22,848 nucleotides of DNA. It comes from an uncultured Candidatus Berkelbacteria bacterium. Its GTDB lineage: Bacteria > Patescibacteriota > UBA1384 > CAILIB01. The position numbers were made by a program, and so were the translations under genes. The stretch is from assembly GCA_937895715.1 (NCBI GenBank), contig CALBLZ010000197.1:1-22848 (forward strand), in the 5' to 3' direction. This document shows positions 1 through 7,340 of the stretch, piece by piece. Each line of letters opens with the position of its first letter. The stretch's first letter is position 1. The notes below the pieces were generated by a model. The model searched no databases and had not been told where the DNA came from. It was given only the letters and a program-made list of their open reading frames with translations.

Positions 1-299
1 GTGAGCACCTTGGCAACGGCTGAGCTGAACAGCGGCTGCTGCTCCCTGGCAGCGCGCCGGCCGAGCCGGCTGCTGGCGGGGTAGCCACCGCTACCTGCAG
101 ACGAAACTCTGATCTCGACGGTTTGACCCGTCCAGTTAAAGTTCGGCTGCTCGGCGTTAGCCTTGATATTGTCCTTGTCCACCTTGATGGTGGTTTGGCC
201 AGTTGGCTCAGAGCGCCCGATGGGCACTCGCTGAGCGAAGGCAGGGACTGTGAGAAGGATGAGTGCGGCAACTGCCGCAATGTTTGTCAGAAGTTTCAT
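1..299 (-). CDS. Secreted protein of unknown function, C-terminus beyond the window
   Basis: The frame is open from an ATG at 299 down to the window edge (99 codons), so only the N-terminal part is seen. Residues 1-22 form a clear Sec signal peptide: a Lys at position 2, then a hydrophobic stretch rich in Ala, Leu and Ile ending in PAFA, with likely cleavage before QRVP. The mature part starts polar (GRSEPTGQTTIKV), has a possible beta-strand patch around NFNWTGQTVEIRV, and then becomes Arg/Ser/Ala-rich. I do not recognise a family. The start is supported by a GAGAG Shine-Dalgarno-like sequence just upstream and by a consensus promoter at 352-380. It is transcribed away from the Nudix gene on the same strand. 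The product is probably exported or envelope-associated. Confidence 0.75.
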   Translation of the reverse strand, partial: MKLLTNIAAVAALILLTVPAFAQRVPIGRSEPTGQTTIKVDKDNIKANAEQPNFNWTGQTVEIRVSSAGSGGYPASSRLGRRAAREQQPLFSSAVAKVL

Positions 300-317
300 G
301 GTGATCTCTCGTCATCC

Positions 318-337
318 GAGCTGGCTTTCGCTAGCTC
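318..337 (-). promoter_or_regulatory. 5' leader hairpin with GAAA tetraloop
   Basis: On the minus strand GAGCTAGC and GCCAGCTC can pair (7 of 8 positions, one A-C mismatch) around a GAAA loop, a GNRA-type tetraloop. The hairpin lies inside the predicted leader of the secreted-protein gene, about 19 bases before its ATG and just before the GAGAG ribosome binding site. It may affect translation or mRNA stability. Seen in sequence; function inferred. Confidence 0.4.
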
Positions 338-351
338 AAAATGTTGGCAAG

Positions 352-380
352 ATTCTACCACAAAAACCCCGATTTGTCAA
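352..380 (-). promoter_or_regulatory. Sigma70-like promoter of the secreted-protein gene
   Basis: On the minus strand there is a perfect -35 TTGACA (380-375), a 17-base spacer, and a -10 TAGAAT (357-352). Transcription would start near 345 and leave a leader of about 45 bases. The 300-407 interval otherwise holds no gene. Confidence 0.7.
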
Positions 381-407
381 GGGTATATGGGCTCTGGGAG
401 CTTCTGA

Positions 408-842
408 CTACAGGTTTAGGTAGCTTTGCAGCGCTTGCTTTGCGGTGTTGGGAAGGAGGGGGATTTCTGCAAGACGGGCAAAGGGAACCCAGCGAATGTC
501 CCAAACTTGGCCATCAGGTTTGTCGAGCGCGCGGTCGGGGTCGTTTGCTGGATTGAAGTCTCCGGTTGCTGCTGTGGTGATAAACAAATGCTCGGTAAGG
601 GAAGGGTCTTGCGGGTTAGCAAAGGTTGCCAATAGGGTAATTTTTTCGGCGGTAAGGCTGGTTTCTTCGGTGAATTCACGCCGAGCGGTTTGCTCGGGAC
701 TCTCGTTAAGCTCAATCTCACCACCAGGTACGGTGTAGTAGGTGCGGCCGTTATTTTCGCGGTAACCCAAAAGACAGGCTTGATCCGTAAGATTAAGCAG
801 AACAATACCGGCGCGGGCGTGGGGGGTGCCAGGAGTTCGCAT
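408..842 (-). CDS. Nudix hydrolase (NUDIX-domain pyrophosphatase)
   Basis: This is a 144-residue single-domain Nudix protein, expected to cleave a nucleoside diphosphate linked to another moiety; the substrate cannot be read from the sequence. The Nudix box runs from G41: G41, five residues, E47, seven residues, then R55-E56-F57-T58-E59-E60-T61-S62-L63. This matches GX5EX7REUXEEXGU except that the penultimate Gly is Ser62. The metal-binding Glu residues 56, 59 and 60 are all present, so catalysis should be intact. The strand-loop segment before the box (YYTVPGGE) is typical of MutT-like members. The gene diverges from galU, with the two ATGs only 38 bases apart, and its TATACT box suggests a nearly leaderless mRNA. 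Housekeeping or nucleotide-sugar clean-up roles are both possible. Confidence 0.9.
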   Translation of the reverse strand: MRTPGTPHARAGIVLLNLTDQACLLGYRENNGRTYYTVPGGEIELNESPEQTARREFTEETSLTAEKITLLATFANPQDPSLTEHLFITTAATGDFNPANDPDRALDKPDGQVWDIRWVPFARLAEIPLLPNTAKQALQSYLNL

Positions 843-850
843 AGTCTACT

Positions 851-874
851 CAGTATAGCGCATCTGCTATACTG
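851..874. promoter_or_regulatory. Palindromic divergent promoter between Nudix gene and galU
   Basis: CAGTATAGC (851-859) and GCTATACTG (866-874) are perfect 9-base inverted repeats separated by 6 bases. Each arm carries a TATACT -10 box. The one at 868-873 points right and ends 7 bases before the galU ATG (881). The one at 857-852 points left and ends 9 bases before the Nudix ATG (842). The right-hand box has an extended -10 TGC before it. Both mRNAs would be leaderless or nearly so. Neither side has a recognisable -35. Confidence 0.6.
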
Positions 875-880
875 GCAGGT

Positions 881-1762
881 ATGAAAATCACTTCTGCCCT
901 TATTACTGCCGCCGGATTTGGGAGCCGGTTCTTTCCACTCACCAAGAGTGTGCAGAAAGAGATGCTGCCAGTGCTCAACCACCCTATCCTCGATTACCTG
1001 GTAGACGACTGTATTGCTGCAGGCATTGAGAATATCTACTTGGTAGTGCGCGAAGATGACCGCTTGGTGCAGCCCTATTACACCGAGCAGCCTCAGATTC
1101 TGGAGCAGCTCAAGCGCATTGGCGCCGAAAAGAAGTATGCCGCACTAGAGAACCTGCACAGTAAGGCTAACTTTACCTTTATCGTACAGAAGCCAGAGGA
1201 TGGGTACGGTACTGCCGTGCCCGTTAAACTTGCGGAGCCCTATTTAAAGGACCAGCCAGGCTTCCTGTATCTCACGGGGGATGACTTTATTCTGAACGAT
1301 GGTGAGGGCTCTGAGGCCGGCCGCCTGATTACAACCTGGGAAACAGCCGGCTGCCCGCAGGCAGTCCTCAGTGCGCAACAGGTTCCAAATGAGATGACCC
1401 ACCGTTACGGAATTCTTGAGGTGAACAAATCAGAGCAAGCTACATGGCTTACTGGCTTTGTTGAAAAGCCACCTCAAGGCAGTGCTCCCTCCAACCTGGC
1501 AAACATCAGTAAGTATGTGTTTACCCCCGCTATTTTCGAGGCGCTTCGTGGTCAGCAGGTAAACCCGCAGGCACAAGAGTTGTATATCACCGACACTGTG
1601 CTGAGTCTGTCACAGTCAGGGCAGGTGGCGGTGCACGTTCCAACTGGCCAGTATCTAGATTGTGGAAGCGTACTGAGCTGGCTGAAAACAAACCTCACCC
1701 TAGCCCTTCGTGACCCCGAAATTAGCGACGATGTCCGCACCATGATGCAGAGCATGCTATGA
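881..1762 (+). CDS. galU: UTP--glucose-1-phosphate uridylyltransferase
   Basis: This 293-residue sugar nucleotidyltransferase is expected to make UDP-glucose from UTP and glucose-1-phosphate in the cytoplasm. The nucleotide-binding signature is at residues 10-30 (AAGFGSRFFPLTK followed by KEMLP), as in bacterial GalU; the metal and sugar-phosphate loop has LTGDD at 131-135, and VEKP lies in the C-terminal half. Length is normal for GalU. It is the only UDP-glucose maker in the window and would feed the GT3 glycogen synthase encoded at 12051-13874. RmlA-like thymidylyltransferase is the main alternative but fits the KEMLP context less well. The start at 881 is set by the conserved N-terminal strand and a TATACT box 7 bases upstream. 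Its stop overlaps the alr start (ATGA), so the two are co-transcribed. Confidence 0.9.
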   Translation: MKITSALITAAGFGSRFFPLTKSVQKEMLPVLNHPILDYLVDDCIAAGIENIYLVVREDDRLVQPYYTEQPQILEQLKRIGAEKKYAALENLHSKANFTFIVQKPEDGYGTAVPVKLAEPYLKDQPGFLYLTGDDFILNDGEGSEAGRLITTWETAGCPQAVLSAQQVPNEMTHRYGILEVNKSEQATWLTGFVEKPPQGSAPSNLANISKYVFTPAIFEALRGQQVNPQAQELYITDTVLSLSQSGQVAVHVPTGQYLDCGSVLSWLKTNLTLALRDPEISDDVRTMMQSML

Positions 1763-2904
1763 GCGTAGCTGAGCCCTTAAATTGGATTGAGAACAGCCGC
1801 AGCGCCCTTGCCCACAACCTTTCGCAAGTTCGTACCCTAGTTGGTTCTGATGTTGCGATAGCAGCCTGTGTAAAAGGGAATGCCTACGGGCACGGCTTAA
1901 CCTGCTTAGCGCCGGCATTTGCTTCAAACGACAACGTAAACAGTCTGGCGATCTTTATGATTGAGGAGGCAGCGCAGCTGCGCGATCAAGGCGTGTCTAA
2001 GCCAATTATGTGCATGGGGTACGTACCAGAGAGTCAGCTCGATCTACTCTGGGAGTTTCAGGTTGAGCCCTTCATCTTTGATCTTGAGCAAGCATCAGCA
2101 ATCTCAGCAAAAGGCGTAGAAAAGCAGCAGCCAGCGCGCGCTCACATCAAAATAGATACGGGCATGACCAGGCTAGGCGTTTCCTTGCAAGATTTGCCCG
2201 ATTTTCTCGAGGCTGCCACTAAGCTTCCGGGACTGCAGATAATTGGCCTCTCCACTCACTTTGCTACATCGGATGAAGAAGGCGAGAACCCTTTCTTGCT
2301 GGAACAGCTTGCGGCGTACAGGCAAGCCCTGCAGCTGGCATCTAACCACGGCCTAACAAGCCTGATACAGCAAGCTTCAAACAGCGCTGCAATCGTGCGC
2401 TACCCAGATGCGCATCTCGATGTAGTACGGCCAGGTCGAATGATCTACGGGTATCTACCAGATCAAAAGTTTCTTGATCGATATGCTCCAAACCTTCAAC
2501 CGCTACAACAGGTGATCGCGGTAAAGAGCCGAATTATCCAGCTTAAACATGTGCCAGCTGGTACCAGTGTGAGCTACAGCCGAACCTATACCACCACTTC
2601 AGATTCGACCATCGCTGTATTGCCAATCGGCTACTCCGATGGCATTTCCAGGTTTCTGGGGAACCGAGCGGACGTACTTGTGCAAGGAAAGCGCTGCCCA
2701 ATCCGAGGTAAAATCTGCATGAATGCATTGATGGTCGACGTATCTGCTATCGAAAGAATACAGGTTGGAGATGAGGTTACCCTACTCGGAACAGAGGGAG
2801 ACCAAAGTATCACTACGTACGAGCACGGAGTTCTGTGTAACACCCTTCCATACAACGTGCTTACCGCACTGCAATCCTACCTACCACGAGTGCTGGTAGA
2901 CTAG
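1759..2904 (+). CDS. alr: Alanine racemase
   Basis: This 381-residue fold-type III PLP enzyme interconverts L- and D-alanine for peptidoglycan. The PLP lysine is K39 in VKGNAYGHG, the same position as in well-studied alanine racemases. The C-terminal domain has VSYSRTY with the expected catalytic tyrosine, PIGYSDG, and then KICMNALMVDVS. The usual CMD of this last motif is CMN here, a conservative change of a normally conserved Asp. Length and domain order (TIM barrel, then beta domain) are normal. Translation is probably coupled to galU through the 4-base ATGA overlap. The stop overlaps the stop of the convergent VKOR gene. Presence of alr points to a peptidoglycan wall. Confidence 0.93.
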   Translation: MSVAEPLNWIENSRSALAHNLSQVRTLVGSDVAIAACVKGNAYGHGLTCLAPAFASNDNVNSLAIFMIEEAAQLRDQGVSKPIMCMGYVPESQLDLLWEFQVEPFIFDLEQASAISAKGVEKQQPARAHIKIDTGMTRLGVSLQDLPDFLEAATKLPGLQIIGLSTHFATSDEEGENPFLLEQLAAYRQALQLASNHGLTSLIQQASNSAAIVRYPDAHLDVVRPGRMIYGYLPDQKFLDRYAPNLQPLQQVIAVKSRIIQLKHVPAGTSVSYSRTYTTTSDSTIAVLPIGYSDGISRFLGNRADVLVQGKRCPIRGKICMNALMVDVSAIERIQVGDEVTLLGTEGDQSITTYEHGVLCNTLPYNVLTALQSYLPRVLVD

Positions 2905-3386
2905 CGGGAGCTCTTTTTTACGTAGATAAACCAGAAAATGGTAACCAGGAGCGTGGTTACATTTGAAACGAGACAGTAGGGGCAGAGGTACCCAATCGCA
3001 AAGTAACTGAAGTAGAGGAGGCGCAGGGAGAAAGCAAAGGCACCAAGAACGAGGAGACTAATAGCGGTGCGCACCCAGGGAGCTGGCTTAAAACCAAGGA
3101 GAAGGCCTGCTGAGAGTAAGGCCATAGTTTGGTAGAACATGACTCCAAACAAGCTCACCGGAAACCCGAGGAACTGAGAGTACTTGCTGTCTGCAACCTT
3201 GCTGCAGTTAATTATTCCCTCAGTGCTGCACGACGCAAAGGCGCTTGCATCTGTTTTTGCGGCGATTTCCTTGAGGTGAATCAAGATAGAATCAACCATT
3301 CCAACCGCGGCAACACCAAAAATAACAGCCAATAGTATTTGTAGGCTGCGAGTTGTGACGCTGCGGGAAAGGGGGATGGGTTTCAT
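2901..3386 (-). CDS. Vitamin K epoxide reductase (VKOR) family membrane protein
   Basis: This 161-residue membrane protein has about four to five hydrophobic helices. It carries the VKOR cysteines: C53 and C61 in the first extracytoplasmic loop (segment ending NCSKVADSKYSQFLGFP) and the quinone-proximal C135-P-Y-C138. Bacterial VKOR proteins reoxidise a thioredoxin-like oxidase and pass electrons to quinone, supporting disulfide formation outside the cytoplasm (DsbB-like role). No thioredoxin domain is fused here and no DsbA-like partner is in the window. It is the third gene after glgP and GH15, with a 16-base gap from GH15, but a TAGAAT box 6 bases before its ATG could give it its own transcript. 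Its stop codon shares the CTAG palindrome with the alr stop. Confidence 0.88.
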   Translation of the reverse strand: MKPIPLSRSVTTRSLQILLAVIFGVAAVGMVDSILIHLKEIAAKTDASAFASCSTEGIINCSKVADSKYSQFLGFPVSLFGVMFYQTMALLSAGLLLGFKPAPWVRTAISLLVLGAFAFSLRLLYFSYFAIGYLCPYCLVSNVTTLLVTIFWFIYVKKSSR

Positions 3387-3392
3387 GTCCAG

Positions 3393-3398
3393 ATTCTA
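3393..3398 (-). promoter_or_regulatory. Possible -10 box for leaderless VKOR transcript
   Basis: On the minus strand TAGAAT lies 6 bases before the VKOR ATG (3386), the same spacing as the TATACT boxes before dnaX and the 6325 gene. It spans the end of the GH15-VKOR gap. No clear -35 is seen, so this is weaker than the TATACT cases. Confidence 0.35.
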
Positions 3399-3402
3399 GC
3401 AG

Positions 3403-4515
3403 CTACCCGTGGTGCCCGCCATGTTTCTCTAGTTGGTTGTCGGTGCGTACGTACTTCATATAGAAGAGGTAGGTGGCCACAATAAACATGCTCTCACTCC
3501 AACCCAGAGGGGAGTTTTCGTTGTGCACTTCACTGTGGGAGTAGTAGAGCTCAGGGATATCGCCAACTGAGTCGATAGTGGCCATAGAGCGCTGTATGTA
3601 CTCCTCAGCTTTGGGCTTATTGCCCATTCGCTCGTAAATAATTGCAAGCCAAGATAGTCCAAAGGTCCATTCAGCTTCCTGTGAGTGGCCGTCTACTTCG
3701 TCACGGTTGTAGTAGTAATCATTCTTGTAGCGCATCACCCCAAGATCCTTTACCAGGTGGTACTCAACGTTGTCGAGAATCTGGTCGCGCTCGGTCTCGG
3801 TTGTAACTTCGTAGGGGTAAATGAGTGAAAGCAGGGCAAGATCTACGAACTTTTTCTCAGATTCTCGGGGTAGCAGGGCACGCAAGGTTGCCTCGCCTCG
3901 AGCGATCAAGCCTTCTGGAATGCGAATGAAATCGAGCTCTTCAACTTTCTTTAAACCTGCCACACAAGCGCCTACGGAAGAGGCGTGCACCTCTAGATCT
4001 TCTTCCCACATGCCGTTGTCTACATCGTGCCAGTACTCAATACTCGCTAGGTAGTCGACAAGCTTTTGTACGATGCGCTTATCATCGGCTGACTCAATCA
4101 GGCTGAAGCTGTCGTGCTGCTCGAGCTCACCAATCTTAAATAGGATAGCCCCGATTGAATCGTGCTGCTTCCAGCCCCACTCTTCCCAAAACTCATCGAA
4201 CGTATCAGGGTTAAAACGGGGGTGAATATACTCATGGTTACTCCCAGGCTTCGCTTCGATTGCCTTGGTGATCTTTTCTTCATGCTTGAGAAAGATGTCG
4301 AGAACAGCTCGGTAGGTTTTGTGCACAACATCCCAGCGTCCAATGTACTCAAAAGCCAGACATTCGTAGAAGTTGTCACGCAACCAGGCCTTATCGTATC
4401 CAGTGCTTACACCCTGAGGGGACGCTAAAAACAGCCCCGACTTGTGCTGCAGGCGCTCGAGGCCTTTAAGGTGTTCTTGGATCAGTTTTTCGTAGTCAAT
4501 GCGAACCAGCGGCAT
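3403..4515 (-). CDS. Glycoside hydrolase family 15-like protein (glucoamylase / phosphorylase-kinase-like)
   Basis: This 370-residue (alpha/alpha)6-type protein shares the GH15 signatures. They are WLRDNFY at 44-50, the HEYIHPRFN segment near 94-102, the general-acid region W170-E171-E172 followed by HASSVGACVAGL, and the likely general base E341 in GWSES. It lacks the extra N-terminal beta domain of many bacterial glucoamylases, which explains its short length. The closest match by eye is the GH15 branch that also holds phosphorylase kinase subunits. It may therefore release glucose from alpha-glucan, or act on or with the phosphorylase encoded just upstream (11-base gap). No signal peptide is visible, so it should act in the cytoplasm. 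The C-terminus is His-rich (KHGGHHG). Confidence 0.82.
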   Translation of the reverse strand: MPLVRIDYEKLIQEHLKGLERLQHKSGLFLASPQGVSTGYDKAWLRDNFYECLAFEYIGRWDVVHKTYRAVLDIFLKHEEKITKAIEAKPGSNHEYIHPRFNPDTFDEFWEEWGWKQHDSIGAILFKIGELEQHDSFSLIESADDKRIVQKLVDYLASIEYWHDVDNGMWEEDLEVHASSVGACVAGLKKVEELDFIRIPEGLIARGEATLRALLPRESEKKFVDLALLSLIYPYEVTTETERDQILDNVEYHLVKDLGVMRYKNDYYYNRDEVDGHSQEAEWTFGLSWLAIIYERMGNKPKAEEYIQRSMATIDSVGDIPELYYSHSEVHNENSPLGWSESMFIVATYLFYMKYVRTDNQLEKHGGHHG

Positions 4516-4526
4516 GGGCTCGGAAA

Positions 4527-6269
4527 TTAGCGGCGGGGACGGTACATATCGTCGACGTACTGGTCGACCATACGAGTGCTAGAGAACTGCGGTGCAACAG
4601 TGGCAATCGTCTCTTTCATCATTGATACCCATAGCTCAGGGATATCTTGCTTGTTGCGGTGATAGTACACTGGTGCAATCTTGTTCTCGAAGAGAGAGTA
4701 GATGTGGGTTTCTGCCTTGTGAATTGGTAGCTTGTACCCAATGCCGTACCAGTCGACTTCCCAGGCCCAGCCATCGGGAGTAGTAAACTGAATAGCCCCA
4801 TTAGCGCTGGCTTTCATACCACTGGTACCAGAGGCTTCAAGCCCAAAGATTGGGGTATTAAGCCACACATCAGCTCCAGCTACTAACTTTTTTGCTAGGT
4901 CGATGGAGTAGTCGTCAATGAAAATGGCGTGACGCTTGAGGCTGTAATTCGCCAGGTACTCGATGTGCTCAATGATTTGCTTACCCTGGGCATCAGCGGG
5001 ATGTGCTTTTCCTGCGACAATAACTTGGATTGGTCTCTTGGAGCTGAAAATCAACTTCTTTAGTCGTTCCAAATCACTGAACAACAGATCGGGGCGCTTG
5101 TAGGTTGCGAAGCGCCGAGCCCACACTACGGTCAGCACATCGGGATCAAGCGTGATGCCGTCAGAATTGTAGATGTGCGTTAGCAGATCGTTCTTGAGCT
5201 TCATGTGTGTGTCCCACAGAACCTTGGCTGGGATCTTACGAACGAGCTTCCAGGCCTTGGGGTCTCCGGTGTTGGTGCGCCACTCAGGAACGTACTCATC
5301 AAGTACCGCTTGGAGCTCGGGGGCAATCCACTGTGGCATGTGCACACCGTTGGTAATGGCGTGCAGGTTGTATTCTGGCCAAATTTTACGGGCTTCTTTG
5401 GCGTGAACCTTACTTACGGCGTTCGCCTTGCGAGACATGCGGAGCGCGAGCATGGTCATGCTGAACCTGCCGTCACCGGATTCACCGAGGTTGAGAACTG
5501 TTTCAATGCTGAGGCCAGTGCTAAATGCGTAGCTACCCAGGTACTGGCTAACCAGTTCCTTGGGGAAGGTGTCGTTTCCAGCTGCAACCAGCGTGTGGTT
5601 GGTGAAAACCAGCTGGCTTCGTGCATCATCCATAGCCGCCTGTAGGTTTCCTTCATGCTTTTTTAGCAGGCTCTGGGTAATTTCAAGGGAGAGGAAGGCT
5701 GAGTGACCTTCATTCATGTGGTACACCGTTGGCTCAATGCCGAGACGCTTGAGCGTGCGGTAGCCGCCGAGTGCGAGTACAAGCTCTTGCTGAATACGGT
5801 GCGCTTGATCGCCGCCATAGAGCTGGTCGGTAATGGCTCGGTCAGCATCAGAGTTTTTCCAGTGATCGGTGTCGAGGAGGAGGAGGGCATTCTTGCCGAT
5901 GGCAAAGCGCCAAACTTGAGCGTACACGGTACGATTCTCGATGGGGACTTCAATGAGAATGGTTTCACCCTTTTCATCTACAGCAAGCTGGAGTGGAACA
6001 TCTAGGGGATTGGTCTCGGTGATAATCTCATGCTGTCCGTCACTATCAACGAGCTGATGGAAGTAACCCTTGCGGTAGAAGAGACCAATTGCAACAAAAG
6101 GAAGTTCTTGGCGTGCTGCCTCCTGCACGATGTCACCAGCGAGCACCCCTAAACCTCCCGAGTAGATCGGAAGTTTGTCGGTAATACCGTACTCTGCACA
6201 AAAATATGCAATGCACGTGTCCTGCGGTAAAGCAGAAGCCCCTCTTTTCTGGTTACTCCTTTTGAACAT
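4527..6269 (-). CDS. glgP: Short alpha-glucan (glycogen/maltodextrin) phosphorylase, GT35
   Basis: This 580-residue phosphorylase is of the short archaeal/bacterial type, clearly smaller than the roughly 800-residue maltodextrin phosphorylases. It should release glucose-1-phosphate from alpha-1,4-glucan using phosphate and PLP. The N-terminus has the substrate-side motif YFCAEYGITDKLPIYSGGLG. The middle has the VYHMNEGHSAF, FTNHTLVAAG and ITNGVHMPQW segments typical of this branch. The PLP lysine is K486 in SGTSGMK, followed by NGA. It opens a unit with GH15 and possibly VKOR downstream. A TATACT box ends 9 bases before the ATG, with AGAGGAA directly at the start codon, so the leader is very short. 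The gene diverges from the small membrane protein at 6325. Its product glucose-1-phosphate is also the GalU substrate. Confidence 0.92.
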   Translation of the reverse strand: MFKRSNQKRGASALPQDTCIAYFCAEYGITDKLPIYSGGLGVLAGDIVQEAARQELPFVAIGLFYRKGYFHQLVDSDGQHEIITETNPLDVPLQLAVDEKGETILIEVPIENRTVYAQVWRFAIGKNALLLLDTDHWKNSDADRAITDQLYGGDQAHRIQQELVLALGGYRTLKRLGIEPTVYHMNEGHSAFLSLEITQSLLKKHEGNLQAAMDDARSQLVFTNHTLVAAGNDTFPKELVSQYLGSYAFSTGLSIETVLNLGESGDGRFSMTMLALRMSRKANAVSKVHAKEARKIWPEYNLHAITNGVHMPQWIAPELQAVLDEYVPEWRTNTGDPKAWKLVRKIPAKVLWDTHMKLKNDLLTHIYNSDGITLDPDVLTVVWARRFATYKRPDLLFSDLERLKKLIFSSKRPIQVIVAGKAHPADAQGKQIIEHIEYLANYSLKRHAIFIDDYSIDLAKKLVAGADVWLNTPIFGLEASGTSGMKASANGAIQFTTPDGWAWEVDWYGIGYKLPIHKAETHIYSLFENKIAPVYYHRNKQDIPELWVSMMKETIATVAPQFSSTRMVDQYVDDMYRPRR

Positions 6270-6278
6270 TTCCTCTTA

Positions 6279-6284
6279 AGTATA
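6279..6284 (-). promoter_or_regulatory. TATACT box of glgP (near-leaderless)
   Basis: Minus-strand TATACT at 6284-6279 ends 9 bases before the glgP ATG. The intervening bases include AGAGGAA. The predicted transcript begins within a few bases of the start codon. Confidence 0.55.
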
Positions 6285-6312
6285 CGGAGGCACAGAGAAG
6301 GGCGCAAGGCTG

Positions 6313-6318
6313 TATACT
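6313..6318 (+). promoter_or_regulatory. TATACT box of the 6325 membrane-protein gene (leaderless)
   Basis: Plus-strand TATACT at 6313-6318 ends 6 bases before the ATG at 6325, so transcription should start at or next to the start codon. It forms a divergent pair with the glgP box 28 bases away. Confidence 0.55.
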
Positions 6319-6324
6319 AGTTTT

Positions 6325-6639
6325 ATGTTAAGTACACGACGCGCAGCACGAGAACATGCCTTGCTAGAGCTGATTGGTTGGCTCGGTGTGAGCTTGGTTA
6401 TCAGTGCATATCTTCTGAATACGCTGGGTATTCTAGGCAGTCAGGCGCTGTTATACCTTGTTATGAATGGTGCGGGTGCGATCGGAATTATGGTGCACTC
6501 GTACCATCGCCGCGACTACCAGCCGCTGGTGTTAAATATGATTTGGCTCCTTATTGCAGTCCTCGGGATTATCCGGTCTGCGGATGTTGTTGGTGCCATA
6601 CATCTCATCAGCCTTGTTGGCCAGCTGGCTCTGGTGTAG
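6325..6639 (+). CDS. Small membrane protein, CBU_0592-like family
   Basis: This 104-residue protein has three hydrophobic helices, at roughly residues 14-34, 39-58 and 69-88. The pattern IGWLGV...YLLNTLG..., then a Leu-rich LYLVMNGAGAIGI, then LVLNMIWLLIA, resembles the CBU_0592-like three-helix domain common in bacteria and of unknown function. The N-terminus (STRRAAREH) is basic, suggesting it faces the cytoplasm. The start at 6325 is fixed by a TATACT box 6 bases upstream, predicting a leaderless mRNA. The next gene begins 13 bases after the stop and is probably in the same transcript, which would end at the 7298-7331 terminator. The family call is by eye. Confidence 0.75.
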   Translation: MLSTRRAAREHALLELIGWLGVSLVISAYLLNTLGILGSQALLYLVMNGAGAIGIMVHSYHRRDYQPLVLNMIWLLIAVLGIIRSADVVGAIHLISLVGQLALV

Positions 6640-6652
6640 CATAGAGGTACTT

Positions 6653-7285
6653 ATGGAAACCCATCCGTCGTACGACAAACCACTCGATAAAGATCTGCAA
6701 AAAGAGCATCGCTTGCACCGTCTGGTTGCAGGGAGCGCCTTTATCTTTGCGCTTAGTATTCTGCCAGTAGCCCAGTACGTACTGCTCCGAAACCAAACCA
6801 GTGCCCCAGGCGCAGAGGTTGCTACACAAGAAAGGCGTTACGGCGCGGTAGAATCTATTGCCAACGGCACTGTTTCTGAAAGTATCGCAACAAATGAAGA
6901 AGGCCAGGTTGCCGGTGTAACTACCGACGGCACCGTTTCGCTCGATACCGAGCTAGCGTTCCCAGCCGATCCTGCTGCCTGCACCGAGGCTCGCACTGCT
7001 CGCCTGAGCGAACTGCGCACCTGGGCAGATGCCTACAAAGCAACCAAGCTTGCAGCCTTCGAAAGAACAGTTAAGCCATACCGTGAGGCGCTTCAGGTGC
7101 TTACAGGGGATGCTGCAACGCTTGTTCGTGAGACTGAGGCACTCAACCGACTTATCGATGCTGAGTACCAGCCATACCTTACCGAACTTGCCCGAATTGA
7201 ATCTGCAGTTGCCGGCCGCCAGCTAGCGATCCAAGACGCTGTCTGCGGTGCTCCTGCACAGCCGGTTGCCGCTGAGGTACAGTAA
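6653..7285 (+). CDS. Membrane-anchored helical protein with a possible Cys pair
   Basis: I do not recognise this 210-residue protein. A charged N-terminus (residues 1-23) precedes one transmembrane helix at about 25-45. A flexible Thr/Ser/Glu-rich stretch (50-105) follows, and then a long helical, probably coiled-coil region (110-195) outside the membrane. The only two cysteines, C110 and C198, flank that helical region and could form a disulfide, which fits the presence of a VKOR protein in the window. The start at 6653 is chosen because AGAGG lies 5 bases upstream and the reading frame then begins right after the preceding gene. A longer version from 6554 would overlap that gene and lacks a ribosome binding site. 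Confidence 0.75.
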   Translation: METHPSYDKPLDKDLQKEHRLHRLVAGSAFIFALSILPVAQYVLLRNQTSAPGAEVATQERRYGAVESIANGTVSESIATNEEGQVAGVTTDGTVSLDTELAFPADPAACTEARTARLSELRTWADAYKATKLAAFERTVKPYREALQVLTGDAATLVRETEALNRLIDAEYQPYLTELARIESAVAGRQLAIQDAVCGAPAQPVAAEVQ

Positions 7286-7297
7286 TTTGCAGTAGTG

Positions 7298-7331
7298 AAA
7301 AAGGGCGCCCGCAGTGTGCGGACGCCCTTTT
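7298..7331. terminator. Bidirectional rho-independent terminator
   Basis: AAAAAGGGCG pairs with CGCCCTTTT across a 15-base interior that itself contains CCGCA/TGCGG. The A-run on one side and T-run on the other allow termination in both directions. It sits between the convergent genes ending at 7285 (plus) and 7341 (minus). Confidence 0.85.
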
Positions 7332-7340
7332 CGGCTTGTT

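Noticed and set aside
123..740. Overlapping plus-strand open frames near the window start
   Set aside because: They lie antisense to the secreted protein and the Nudix gene, with biased composition and no supporting signals.
6554..6652. Upstream in-frame extension of the 6653 gene
   Set aside because: It overlaps the preceding membrane-protein gene out of frame, lacks a ribosome binding site, and the ATG at 6653 has AGAGG 5 bases before it.
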